Assembly (NCBI GenBank): GCA_018242505.1
Contig: JAFEBU010000014.1
Coordinates: forward strand, 24,945-88,944
Direction of reading: 5' to 3'
DNA from: Pseudomonadota bacterium
Lineage (GTDB): Bacteria > Pseudomonadota > Alphaproteobacteria > Reyranellales > Reyranellaceae
Length of the DNA: 64,000 nt
Shown: one piece after another, positions 45,561 through 55,077 of the stretch
Layout of the letters: every line of letters begins with the position of its first letter
How positions within the stretch are numbered: the first letter of the stretch is position 1
Notes under the pieces: generated by a model
Database searches by the model: none
What the model was told of the DNA's origin: nothing
Seen by the model: the letters and a program-made list of their open reading frames with translations, nothing else
Made by a program: the position numbers and the translations under genes

Positions 45561-46847
45561 ATGTCGATCAACATCCTGATGCCTGCGCTCTCGCCGACCA
45601 TGACCGAGGGCAAGCTGGCCAAGTGGCACGTGAAGGTAGGCGATGCAGTGACGTCCGGCCAGGTCTTGTGCGAGATCGAGACAGACAAGGCGACCATGGA
45701 AGTCGAGGCTGTCGACGAAGGGAAGGTCGGCCAGATTGTCGTGCCGGAGGGCACCGAAGGCGTGAAGGTGAACGCCGTGATTGCGATCCTGCTGGAGGAG
45801 GGCGAGACGTCGGTGCCGGCCGGCGCCACAGCAGCGGCTCCTCCACCGGCCGCTGCCTCTCCTCAGGCACCGTCGCCACAACCGGCTCCTTCGCCCGCGG
45901 CAGCCAGGCCGGCGGCCAAACCTGCGCCACAGCCCGTTGCCGTGACCGCATCAGGCGGCCAACGCATCTTCGCATCCCCTTTGGCCAAGCGGATCGCGGT
46001 TGAAAAGGGCATCGATCTCGCTGCGGTCAGGGGGTCGGGTCCTCATGGGCGCATCGTGAAGGCCGATGTCGAGAGCGCCAAACCGGGCACCGCATCCGCT
46101 GCTGCTCCGGCCGGGCGCCCGGCGCCGAGCGCCCCCGCGCAGCCGATCGTTACGGCGCCCGGCGATCAGCGCATTCCGCATACGGCGGTCCGCAAGGTCA
46201 TCGCGCGGCGTATGCTCGAATCCAAGCAGACCGTGCCGCATTTCTATCTCACGGTCGAATTCGAGATCGACGCGCTGCTTGCCGCCCGACAGGCGATCAA
46301 CGAAGTCGCCCGCAAGCGCGACGCCAAGGTCTCCGTCAACGACATGATGATCAAGGCCTGCGCCAAGGCGCTGCGCGATCATCCCGAGTGCAACGCTTCC
46401 TGGACCGAGGAGGAGATGATCCAGTACGGCGCGGTCGACATCTCCGTTGCCGTCGCCACCGATCGCGGCCTGATCACGCCCATCGTGCGTAATGCCGACA
46501 TGAAGGGGGTCGCCCAGATCTCGATCGAGATGAAGGATCTCGCCGCGCGGGCCAAGACGGGCAAACTGAAGCTCGACGAGTTCCAGGGCGGCGGGTTCAC
46601 GATCTCCAACCTCGGCATGTTCGGCATCAAGGAGTTTGCCGCCATCATCAACCCGCCGCAGGCGATGATCCTGGCTGTCGGCGCGGGCGAGGAGCGGGTT
46701 GTGGTGCGCAAGGGCGAGATGGTGGTGCGGCACATGATGAGCTGCACGCTCGCGGTCGATCATCGCGTTGTCGATGGCGCGATGGGCGCACAGTTCCTGC
46801 AAACGCTGCGGGCCTACGTCGAACAGCCGGCGGCAATGCTGGTCTAG
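45561..46847 (+). CDS. pdhC: Dihydrolipoamide acetyltransferase (E2 of pyruvate dehydrogenase)
   Basis: This 428-residue E2 has one lipoyl domain (1-80; [20 protein letters not shown]), an Ala/Pro-rich linker, a peripheral-subunit-binding domain (about 132-168; FASPLAKRIAVEKGIDLAAV, GSGPHGRIVKADVE), a second linker and the catalytic domain (about 200-428) with FTISNLGMFGIKEFAAIINP and the catalytic HxxxD in LAVDHRVVDGAMGA. It forms the core of the complex. AGGGGGC upstream of the ATG serves as ribosome site. Confidence 0.97.
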   Translation: MSINILMPALSPTMTEGKLAKWHVKVGDAVTSGQVLCEIETDKATMEVEAVDEGKVGQIVVPEGTEGVKVNAVIAILLEEGETSVPAGATAAAPPPAAASPQAPSPQPAPSPAAARPAAKPAPQPVAVTASGGQRIFASPLAKRIAVEKGIDLAAVRGSGPHGRIVKADVESAKPGTASAAAPAGRPAPSAPAQPIVTAPGDQRIPHTAVRKVIARRMLESKQTVPHFYLTVEFEIDALLAARQAINEVARKRDAKVSVNDMMIKACAKALRDHPECNASWTEEEMIQYGAVDISVAVATDRGLITPIVRNADMKGVAQISIEMKDLAARAKTGKLKLDEFQGGGFTISNLGMFGIKEFAAIINPPQAMILAVGAGEERVVVRKGEMVVRHMMSCTLAVDHRVVDGAMGAQFLQTLRAYVEQPAAMLV

Positions 46848-46857
46848 GAGCCAAGTC

Positions 46858-48270
46858 ATGGCCGATACGAACTTCGACATCATCGTGGTGGGCGGCGGGC
46901 CTGGCGGCTATGTCGCGGCAATCCGAGCGGCACAACTGGGCCTCAAGACCGCGGTCGTCGAGCGCGAGCACATGGGCGGCATCTGCCTCAACTGGGGCTG
47001 CATCCCGACCAAGGCGCTGCTGCGTACGTCGGAGGTCTACGACTTGATCAAGCATGCCGAGTCCTTCGGCCTCTCGGTCAAGGATGTCTCCTACGACGCC
47101 AAGAAGATCGTCGAGCGTTCTCGCAAGGTCGCCAGCCAGCTGAGCAACGGCGTCAAGGGGCTGATGCGCAAGAACAAGATCACCGTGTTCGATGGCACAG
47201 CCAGGCTTGCCGGCACCGAGGGTGGTCAGCGCAAGCTCGCGGTAGCGATGAACGACAAGAGCAACCTCACGCTCACCGCCAAGAATGTGATTCTCGCGAC
47301 TGGGGCACGGGCGCGCCAGCTTCCCGGCCTCGAGACCGACGGCAAGCTCGTTTGGAGCTACAAGGAGGCGATGGTCCCGCCGGAGTTTCCGAAGTCGCTG
47401 CTGGTGGTGGGCTCGGGCGCGATCGGCATCGAGTTTGCGAGCTTCTTCCGCACCATGGGAGCGGAAGTGACGGTGTGCGAGGTCCTGGACCGCATCCTGC
47501 CGGTCGAGGATGAGGAAGTGTCGGCTTTCGCCAAGCGCGCCTTCGAGAAACAGGGGATGAAGATCCTCACCGGTGCGACGGTGTCGGCCCTCAAGAAAGG
47601 GGCGAACAACGTCACTGCGACGATCTCCGCGAGCGGCAAGACCCAGCAGATCACGGTCGACCGCGTGATCAGCGCCGTCGGCATTGTCGGCAATGTCGAG
47701 AATATCGGGCTCGAAGGCACCAAGGTGAAGGTCGAAAAGACGCACATCGTGATCGACCAGTGGGGCTTCACTGGCGAGCCCAATGTCTATGCGATTGGCG
47801 ACGTCGCCGGCCCGCCCTGGCTTGCCCACAAGGCCATGCATGAAGGCGTGCTGGTCGTGGAGAAGATCGCGGGCGTGAAGGGCGTGCATCCGATGGTGAC
47901 GACCAACATCCCTGGCTGCACCTATTGCCAGCCCCAGGTGGCCAGCATCGGCCTCACCGAGGCGGCGGCAAAGGCCAATGGACAGCAGGTAAGGGTCGGC
48001 AAGTTCCCCTTCATCGGCAACGGCAAGGCGATCGCGCTGGGTGAGCCCGAGGGCTTCATCAAGACCGTGTTCGACGCCAAGACGGGCGAGCTTCTGGGCG
48101 CGCACATGATCGGTGCCGAGGTGACCGAGCTAATCCAGGGCTACAGCATCGCCAAGACCCTGGAGACGACCGAGGCCGAGCTGATGGCCACGGTGTTCCC
48201 GCATCCCACATTGTCGGAAATGATGCACGAGTCGGTACTGGCGGCCTACGGCCGGACACTCCATATCTAG
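46858..48270 (+). CDS. lpdA: Dihydrolipoyl dehydrogenase (E3)
   Basis: E3 reoxidises dihydrolipoamide with NAD+. It is 470 residues. FAD-binding GGGPGGYVAAIRAAQLG, the redox disulfide C43/C48 in GGICLNWGCIPTKALL, the NAD-binding VVGSGAIGIEFASFFRTMGA, and YAIGDVAGPPWLAHKAMHEG are present, as is the C-terminal HPTLSEMMHESV that supplies the catalytic His-Glu pair. It lies ten bases after pdhC and is specific to this complex by position. Confidence 0.97.
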   Translation: MADTNFDIIVVGGGPGGYVAAIRAAQLGLKTAVVEREHMGGICLNWGCIPTKALLRTSEVYDLIKHAESFGLSVKDVSYDAKKIVERSRKVASQLSNGVKGLMRKNKITVFDGTARLAGTEGGQRKLAVAMNDKSNLTLTAKNVILATGARARQLPGLETDGKLVWSYKEAMVPPEFPKSLLVVGSGAIGIEFASFFRTMGAEVTVCEVLDRILPVEDEEVSAFAKRAFEKQGMKILTGATVSALKKGANNVTATISASGKTQQITVDRVISAVGIVGNVENIGLEGTKVKVEKTHIVIDQWGFTGEPNVYAIGDVAGPPWLAHKAMHEGVLVVEKIAGVKGVHPMVTTNIPGCTYCQPQVASIGLTEAAAKANGQQVRVGKFPFIGNGKAIALGEPEGFIKTVFDAKTGELLGAHMIGAEVTELIQGYSIAKTLETTEAELMATVFPHPTLSEMMHESVLAAYGRTLHI

Positions 48271-48276
48271 GCTGCC

Positions 48277-49233
48277 ATGGACGGTTTCGACAAAGCGCCG
48301 CTCAGCCGCGCCGAACGCCATCCCGAGAAGGCACATCGGCCGGACAATCCCATTCCGCGCAAGCCGGATTGGATTCGCGTGCGTGCGCCCAACTCGCCGG
48401 AGTACGCCGAAACCAAGCGACTGATGCGCCAGTACGGCCTAACGACAGTATGCGAGGAGGCGGCCTGCCCCAACATCGGCGAGTGCTGGAAGCACAAGCA
48501 CGCGACGTTCATGATCATGGGCGAGACCTGTACGCGGGCTTGCGCTTTCTGCAATGTCGCGACGGGCAAGCCGGGTGCCCTCAATCCGCACGAACCTGCA
48601 AATATCGCGGAAGCCGTTGGCAAGCTGGGGCTTGGCCATGTGGTGGTGACCTCTGTCGACCGCGACGATCTGGATGACGGTGGAGCGGAACACTTCGCCC
48701 AGGTCATCGAGGCCCTGCACGCGTCGGCTCCCGCGACCACGGTCGAGGTGCTGACGCCGGACTTCATGCGCAAGCCTGGCGCGATCGAGACTGTCGTCGC
48801 GGCTCACCCTGACGTGTTCAACCATAATCTCGAGACCGTGCCACGCCTCTATCCCAGTATCCGGCCGGGCGCGCGGTATTTCACCTCGCTTCGTCTGCTC
48901 GCCCGCGTGAAGGAGATCGACCCGGCGATGTTCACCAAGTCCGGCCTGATGGTCGGACTCGGTGAGACGCGCGAAGAGATCCTGCAGGTCATGGACGATC
49001 TGCGCGCCGCCGAGGTCGATTTCCTGACGGTCGGACAATACCTCCAACCCACGCCCAAGCATGCCCCGCTGGCCCGCTTCTGGACGCCGGCGGAGTTCGA
49101 GGAACTGGCGGCTCTCGCCAGGGCCAAGGGCTTTCTGATGGTCTCGGCCTCACCGCTCACGCGCTCGAGCTACCATGCGGGCGACGACTTTGCCCGGTTG
49201 CGTGACGCACGCGCGGTCCAGACGAAATCCTGA
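48277..49233 (+). CDS. lipA: Lipoyl synthase
   Basis: LipA is a radical-SAM enzyme that inserts two sulfurs into the octanoyl group on lipoyl domains, here of PdhB and PdhC. It is 318 residues. The auxiliary cluster cysteines are C59, C64 and C70 ([12 protein letters not shown]), and the SAM cluster cysteines C85, C89 and C92 (CTRACAFC). [20 protein letters not shown] and [20 protein letters not shown] are conserved. It starts six bases after the lpdA stop, tying cofactor synthesis to its target complex. No lipB is next to it. Confidence 0.97.
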   Translation: MDGFDKAPLSRAERHPEKAHRPDNPIPRKPDWIRVRAPNSPEYAETKRLMRQYGLTTVCEEAACPNIGECWKHKHATFMIMGETCTRACAFCNVATGKPGALNPHEPANIAEAVGKLGLGHVVVTSVDRDDLDDGGAEHFAQVIEALHASAPATTVEVLTPDFMRKPGAIETVVAAHPDVFNHNLETVPRLYPSIRPGARYFTSLRLLARVKEIDPAMFTKSGLMVGLGETREEILQVMDDLRAAEVDFLTVGQYLQPTPKHAPLARFWTPAEFEELAALARAKGFLMVSASPLTRSSYHAGDDFARLRDARAVQTKS

Positions 49234-49239
49234 GGCATC

Positions 49240-49731
49240 GTGGCAACGACGCGGCACGCCGAGCGAAAGATCGTTCCCTTCGCTCCCCGGCAGATTTTTG
49301 ATCTGGTCGCCGACGTTCCGCGCTATCCGGAGTTTCTGCCCTGGTGCATGGCAGCGCGCGTCCGCAGGCGCGAGGCGCCCAATGTCGAGATCGACGAACT
49401 CGCCATCGGCTTCGGACCGTTCCATGAGAATTTCGTCTCGCGCGTCACCACTGAAACCGACGATCCCGACCATCTGTGCATCGAGACCGTCGGCATAGAA
49501 GGGCCGTTTCGCGTCTTGTCCAGCCGGTGGACTTTCCAGCCTCATGCCGACGGAACGCTCATCGATTTCTCGCTCGAGTTCGAGTTCCGGTCACGGCTTC
49601 TGCAGCATACGGTGCGCATGCTGTTCGCCGAGGCGGTGAAACGCATGGTGACAGCCTTCGAGGCGCGTGCCCGCCAACTCTACGGCAAGCCTAGCGTTCC
49701 GCCAGCGACGCCAGCAACGCAAGCGCAGTGA
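49240..49731 (+). CDS. START-domain protein, RatA / Coq10 family
   Basis: This 163-residue single-domain protein of the polyketide cyclase/START fold has FDLVADVPRYPEFLPWCMAA near the N-terminus and LEFEFRSRLLQHTVRMLFAE near the end, the pattern of RatA/Coq10. Members bind ubiquinone-like lipids; E. coli RatA was described as a ribosome-association toxin, but the Coq10-type role in respiration fits a gene next to pdh/lipA better. GTG start six bases after lipA. Its 3' end overlaps the convergent pncC-like gene by about 40 bases. Confidence 0.88.
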   Translation: MATTRHAERKIVPFAPRQIFDLVADVPRYPEFLPWCMAARVRRREAPNVEIDELAIGFGPFHENFVSRVTTETDDPDHLCIETVGIEGPFRVLSSRWTFQPHADGTLIDFSLEFEFRSRLLQHTVRMLFAEAVKRMVTAFEARARQLYGKPSVPPATPATQAQ

Positions 49732-50182
49732 TCACCGCGACGCGGCGAATGCCGTCGCGGTCGCCGTGGAGGACATGGCGTTCGAGGATTGGCTCGCCGC
49801 CCTTTCGTAAGGCGCCGAAATGCACCAGGCCTACGGGCTTCTCGGTCGTGCCGCCGCCAGGGCCGGCAATGCCCGTCACCGATACCGCGAGATCGGCCTG
49901 GGAATGGCGCAGCGCCCCCGACGCCATGGCACGGGCGACCGGCTCACTGACGGCGCCGTGCTTCATGATCATGTCCCAACGCACACCGATCATGTCGCGC
50001 TTGGCTTCGTTGGAATAGGTGACGAACGCACGATCGACCACGTCGGACGAACCTGCGATTGCAGTGAGCGCGGCGGCGATCAGGCCGCCGGTACAGGACT
50101 CCGCAGTGGCGACCTTGAGGCCGTGGCGGCGACAGGCATTCAGAACGCGCTCGGCTGCTTCTCTCATTTCGTGGTCGAACAT
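49691..50182 (-). CDS. pncC: CinA-family nicotinamide-nucleotide amidohydrolase (PncC-like)
   Basis: This 163-residue protein is the stand-alone C-terminal CinA domain, which deamidates nicotinamide mononucleotide in NAD recycling. Motifs: VATAESCTGGLIAAALT, FVTYSNEAKRDMIGV, AVSEPVARAMASGA and VTGIAGPGGGTTEKPVG. Ser and Lys of these motifs form the active site in characterised members. It follows ispDF by five bases on the minus strand. Its last codons overlap the 3' end of the RatA-like gene on the other strand. Confidence 0.9.
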   Translation of the reverse strand: MFDHEMREAAERVLNACRRHGLKVATAESCTGGLIAAALTAIAGSSDVVDRAFVTYSNEAKRDMIGVRWDMIMKHGAVSEPVARAMASGALRHSQADLAVSVTGIAGPGGGTTEKPVGLVHFGALRKGGEPILERHVLHGDRDGIRRVAVITALALLASLAER

Positions 50183-50187
50183 GCCGC

Positions 50188-51360
50188 TCAGCTCCTCGGA
50201 ATCTCGACAGTGGCGATGGCCTGGGCTGCGATGCCTTCACGCCGGCCGGTGAAGCCCAAACCTTCGGTTGTTGTCGCCTTCACGCTCACCCGGTCCGGCG
50301 AAATGCCGGCGATGCCGGCGACACTGGCGATCATGGCCTCGCGATGCGGACCGATACGCGGCGCCTCGCACACGAGGGTGAGATCGAGCTGCACGATGCG
50401 GCCGCCACGCGCGTCCAGAAGTTCGACAGCACGACGCAGGAAGCGGTCGGAAGAGACGCCTCGCCATTGCGGGTCGGATGGCGGGAAGTGCTTGCCGATA
50501 TCGCCGGCGCCGATAGTACCCAACACCGCATCGGTGAGGGCATGGAGCGCCACGTCGGCATCGGAATGGCCTGCCAGCGTCTGCGAATGCGGAACGGCGA
50601 CGCCGCATAGCATCACGGCATTGCCGGCCGCGAAGCCATGGACATCGAAGCCGAGGGCCGTGCGTGTTTCCATGATTGATGCCCGGGCAAGATCCTCCGC
50701 CGTCGTGACCTTCCTGTTGTCCTCGCTACCTGCCACCATCACGATCTTCAATCCTGCTTTCTCTGCGACTGCCGCATCGTCTGTAAGTGCCGTGGCTTCG
50801 GCTTCAGCGAGCGGGGCTGCCGCGCGATGTGCGGCAAGGAGGGTCGCGAAGCGGAAGACTTGCGGAGTCTGCGCGCGCCAGAGCCGCACCCGCGGCACGG
50901 TTTCGACCACGCAGCCCTCGGGATCGGTCCGCTTTACCGTATCGGCCAGTGGGATCCCCAGAACCGCACCATCGACGCCTGTTTCAGCCACAGCCGTCAA
51001 GCAAGCTGCGATGTCCTGCGGGCGCACGAAGGGACGTGCGGCATCGTGGACCGCGACGAAGTCGGGGGGCACTTCGGTCAGCGCCTCGAGGCCGTTCAGA
51101 ACCGATTGTTGCCGGCTTAGCCCACCCAGCACAGGCCGGGCCAAATCGAGGTCCCGTGTCGCCGCCGCATAGTGGGCTTCATCGCCCTGGGCGATGACAA
51201 CGCGAATCGCGGAAATTGCGGGGGCCGCCTGGCAGGCAAGGATTGTGTGGCGTAGCACGGGTTGACCGTTCAGCAGGGCATATTGCTTGGGCAGGGGGCC
51301 GCCGAAACGGCTGCCGCGCCCGGCGGCGACGATCAGGGCAGTACAGGTTGGCACCAGCAT
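50188..51360 (-). CDS. ispDF: Bifunctional IspD/IspF enzyme of the MEP isoprenoid pathway
   Basis: This 390-residue fusion has IspD (about 1-225), which couples CTP to methylerythritol 4-phosphate, with the CTP loop IVAAGRGSRFGGPLPKQYAL and VHDAARPFV. IspF (about 232-390), which cyclises the later intermediate, has the metal residues in TALGFDVHGFAAG and GHSDADVALHALTDAVLG. The fusion is widespread in alphaproteobacteria. ATG 51360 gives MLVPTCTALIVAAGRG and matches family starts; the frame is open 18 codons further. It is divergent from dusB. Confidence 0.95.
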   Translation of the reverse strand: MLVPTCTALIVAAGRGSRFGGPLPKQYALLNGQPVLRHTILACQAAPAISAIRVVIAQGDEAHYAAATRDLDLARPVLGGLSRQQSVLNGLEALTEVPPDFVAVHDAARPFVRPQDIAACLTAVAETGVDGAVLGIPLADTVKRTDPEGCVVETVPRVRLWRAQTPQVFRFATLLAAHRAAAPLAEAEATALTDDAAVAEKAGLKIVMVAGSEDNRKVTTAEDLARASIMETRTALGFDVHGFAAGNAVMLCGVAVPHSQTLAGHSDADVALHALTDAVLGTIGAGDIGKHFPPSDPQWRGVSSDRFLRRAVELLDARGGRIVQLDLTLVCEAPRIGPHREAMIASVAGIAGISPDRVSVKATTTEGLGFTGRREGIAAQAIATVEIPRS

Positions 51361-51460
51361 TAAATAACACTGGCCTGGGGGCGGCGCACTTCGGCCTCTT
51401 GCGCCGGCCAGCATGACCCGCTAATGCTCGGCCCAATAATTGTGCAGTGCAAAAGTTGCC

Positions 51461-51466
51461 TATAAA
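51461..51466 (+). promoter_or_regulatory. Possible -10 element of dusB
   Basis: TATAAA lies 12 bases before the dusB ATG at 51479. Transcription would begin about six bases before the ATG, giving an almost leaderless message, which agrees with the lack of a Shine-Dalgarno sequence there. No good -35 is seen. Confidence 0.3.
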
Positions 51467-51478
51467 CTGATCATCCTA

Positions 51479-52486
51479 ATGGCTCAGCAACCCCGTCTTC
51501 GTCCTGTCGATATTGGCCCCGTCCGCCTGGAGGATCCGGTCATCCTGGCACCAATGTCGGGCGTCACCGATATGCCGTTTCGCCAGATGGTGAAGCGAGG
51601 CGGGGTGGGGCTGGTCGTCTCCGAGATGATCGCCTCGGCAGCGATGGTGCGCGAGAATCGCAAGACCTTGCTGATGGCCAAGAATTCTCCGGAAGAGTTC
51701 CCCATGTCGGTGCAACTCGCCGGCTGCGAGCCCAAGGTGATGGCGGAAGCGGCCAAGCTGAATGAAGATCGGGGTGCGGCCATCGTCGACATCAATTTCG
51801 GCTGTCCGGTGAAGAAGGTCGTGAATGGTCATGCCGGCTCGGCGCTGATGCGTGACGAGGCCCACGCCGCGAAGATCCTCGAGGCGACTGTGAAGGCCGT
51901 GAAGCTGCCGGTGACGCTCAAGATGCGGACAGGCTGGGATGCAGCCAATCGCAACGCACCAGCCCTGGCGCGCATTGCGGAAGCATGCGGGATCCGGATG
52001 CTCACGGTGCATGGTCGTACGCGCTGCCAGTTCTACGACGGATCTGCCGACTGGGCGTTCATCCGCGAGGTGAAGGCGGCGACCAGCCTGCCGGTGATCG
52101 CCAATGGCGATATCAATTCGCTCGATGACGTCGATCGGGCGCTGGAGCAATCAGGCGCCGACGGTGTGATGATCGGGCGAGGCGCGTATGGCCGGCCGTG
52201 GTTCCTGAACCAGGCGATCCACTATCTGCGCACCGGCGAACGACTGCCTGATCCTTCGCTTGCCGAGCAATACGCCATCGTCCGCGAGCATTTCGAGTCG
52301 ATGCTCGAACACTATGGGTCCGAGACAGGTGTGCGCATGGCGCGCAAGCACCTCGGCTGGTACTCCAAGGGCTTGCCCGCGTCAGCCGAGTTTCGCGCTG
52401 CCGTCAACCGCGAAACCGAGCCCAGGAAAGTGCGTGCGATGCTTGCCGATTTCTTCCGGCCGGCGGTCGAGCGCCAGGCGGCGTGA
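51479..52486 (+). CDS. dusB: tRNA dihydrouridine synthase DusB (NifR3 family)
   Basis: DusB reduces uridines in the tRNA D-loop using FMN. It is 335 residues. The catalytic cysteine C109 is in [40 protein letters not shown] and [18 protein letters not shown] are conserved FMN/tRNA sites. ATG 51479 ([15 protein letters not shown]) matches homologues; a TTG at 51440 is in frame. The gene precedes ntrB with a four-base overlap, the nifR3-ntrB-ntrC order well known in alphaproteobacteria. Confidence 0.96.
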   Translation: MAQQPRLRPVDIGPVRLEDPVILAPMSGVTDMPFRQMVKRGGVGLVVSEMIASAAMVRENRKTLLMAKNSPEEFPMSVQLAGCEPKVMAEAAKLNEDRGAAIVDINFGCPVKKVVNGHAGSALMRDEAHAAKILEATVKAVKLPVTLKMRTGWDAANRNAPALARIAEACGIRMLTVHGRTRCQFYDGSADWAFIREVKAATSLPVIANGDINSLDDVDRALEQSGADGVMIGRGAYGRPWFLNQAIHYLRTGERLPDPSLAEQYAIVREHFESMLEHYGSETGVRMARKHLGWYSKGLPASAEFRAAVNRETEPRKVRAMLADFFRPAVERQAA

Positions 52487-53594
52487 CGATGGGGGCTCAG
52501 CCGCTGAAACGTGTCGGCCTAGCGCACGATCCGTTCCCGGGCGCCATTCTCGACTCGCTCTCGGAAGCCGTGATCGTCGCCGATGGCAACGGCTTGGTGC
52601 ATTACGCCAATCTTTCGGCCGAGCAGTTCTTCGGTGTCGGACGGGCGCGCCTGGTCGGCCATCAGCTTGGCGAGTTCATGCCGCAAGACACACCGCTCTT
52701 CTCCCTGCTCGAGCAAGTCCTCGCAAGCGGTGGCGCAGTGGCCGAGAATGGGGTCACGCTGACATCGCCGCGCCTTGGCAGTCGGTTTTGCGCGCTGCGT
52801 CTTGCTCCGATCGTGGAGAGCGACGGGCTGGTATCCATCTCCCTGGTGGAACAGTCGATCGCACGCAATATCGACCGGCAGATGTCCCATCGCAGCGCCG
52901 CCCGGTCGGTGAGCGCCTTGGCCGCCATGCTGGCCCACGAGGTCAAGAATCCACTGTCCGGGATTCGCGGGGCGGCGCAACTCCTTGAGCAGTCGGTGCC
53001 GGACAGCGAACGCGAGCTGACCGGTCTCATCTGCGAGGAAACCGACCGGATCGTGGCGCTGGTCGATCGCATGGAAGCCTTTGCCGACGGCCGCCCGATC
53101 GAACGTGGGCCGGTCAATATCCACCAGATCCTCAATCACGTTCGACGTCTGTCGGAGAATGGCTTCGGCCGGAGCGCACGTTTCATCGAGACTTACGATC
53201 CTTCGCTGCCCGAGGTGTTCGGCAATCGTGACCAGCTCATCCAGGTCTTCCTCAACCTCGTGAAGAATGCCTGCGAGGTGCCAGGCGACGGCGAGCGTGA
53301 GATCGAACTGTCCACGGCCTACCGCCACGGGTTGAGACTCGCGCTGCCCGGCCAGCAGGCCCGGGTCAACCTGCCTCTGGTTGTCTCGGTGCGCGACAAT
53401 GGTCGCGGTGTGTCCGACGAGATCCGCGGCCACCTGTTCGATGCCTTTGTGACCAACAAGCCGACGGGCACCGGACTTGGCCTTGCACTCGTTGCCAAGA
53501 TCGTCAACGACCATGGCGGCGCCATCGAATACAATAGTGAGCCGGGCCGGACGCTGTTTCGGGTCATGTTGCCGCTGCAGATGCAGGTCGCCCC

Positions 53595-53598
<4 letters not shown>
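52483..53598 (+). CDS. ntrB: Nitrogen regulation sensor kinase NtrB
   Basis: NtrB phosphorylates or dephosphorylates NtrC according to PII signals. This 371-residue cytoplasmic kinase has an N-terminal PAS domain (about 20-125; [20 protein letters not shown]), the H-box with H152 in [20 protein letters not shown], an N-box in [11 protein letters not shown], and G-boxes [20 protein letters not shown] and [19 protein letters not shown]. The GTG at 52483 overlaps the dusB stop (GTGA); an ATG at 52489 is the alternative. Its stop overlaps the ntrC start. Confidence 0.96.
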
Positions 53599-55073
<1,475 letters not shown>

Positions 55074-55077
55074 CCTG

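Noticed and set aside
49240..49731. RatA-like gene as half of a toxin-antitoxin pair
   Set aside because: No antitoxin-like gene is adjacent in the usual form; the position beside lipA is conserved and the START fold fits a Coq10-like lipid role better.
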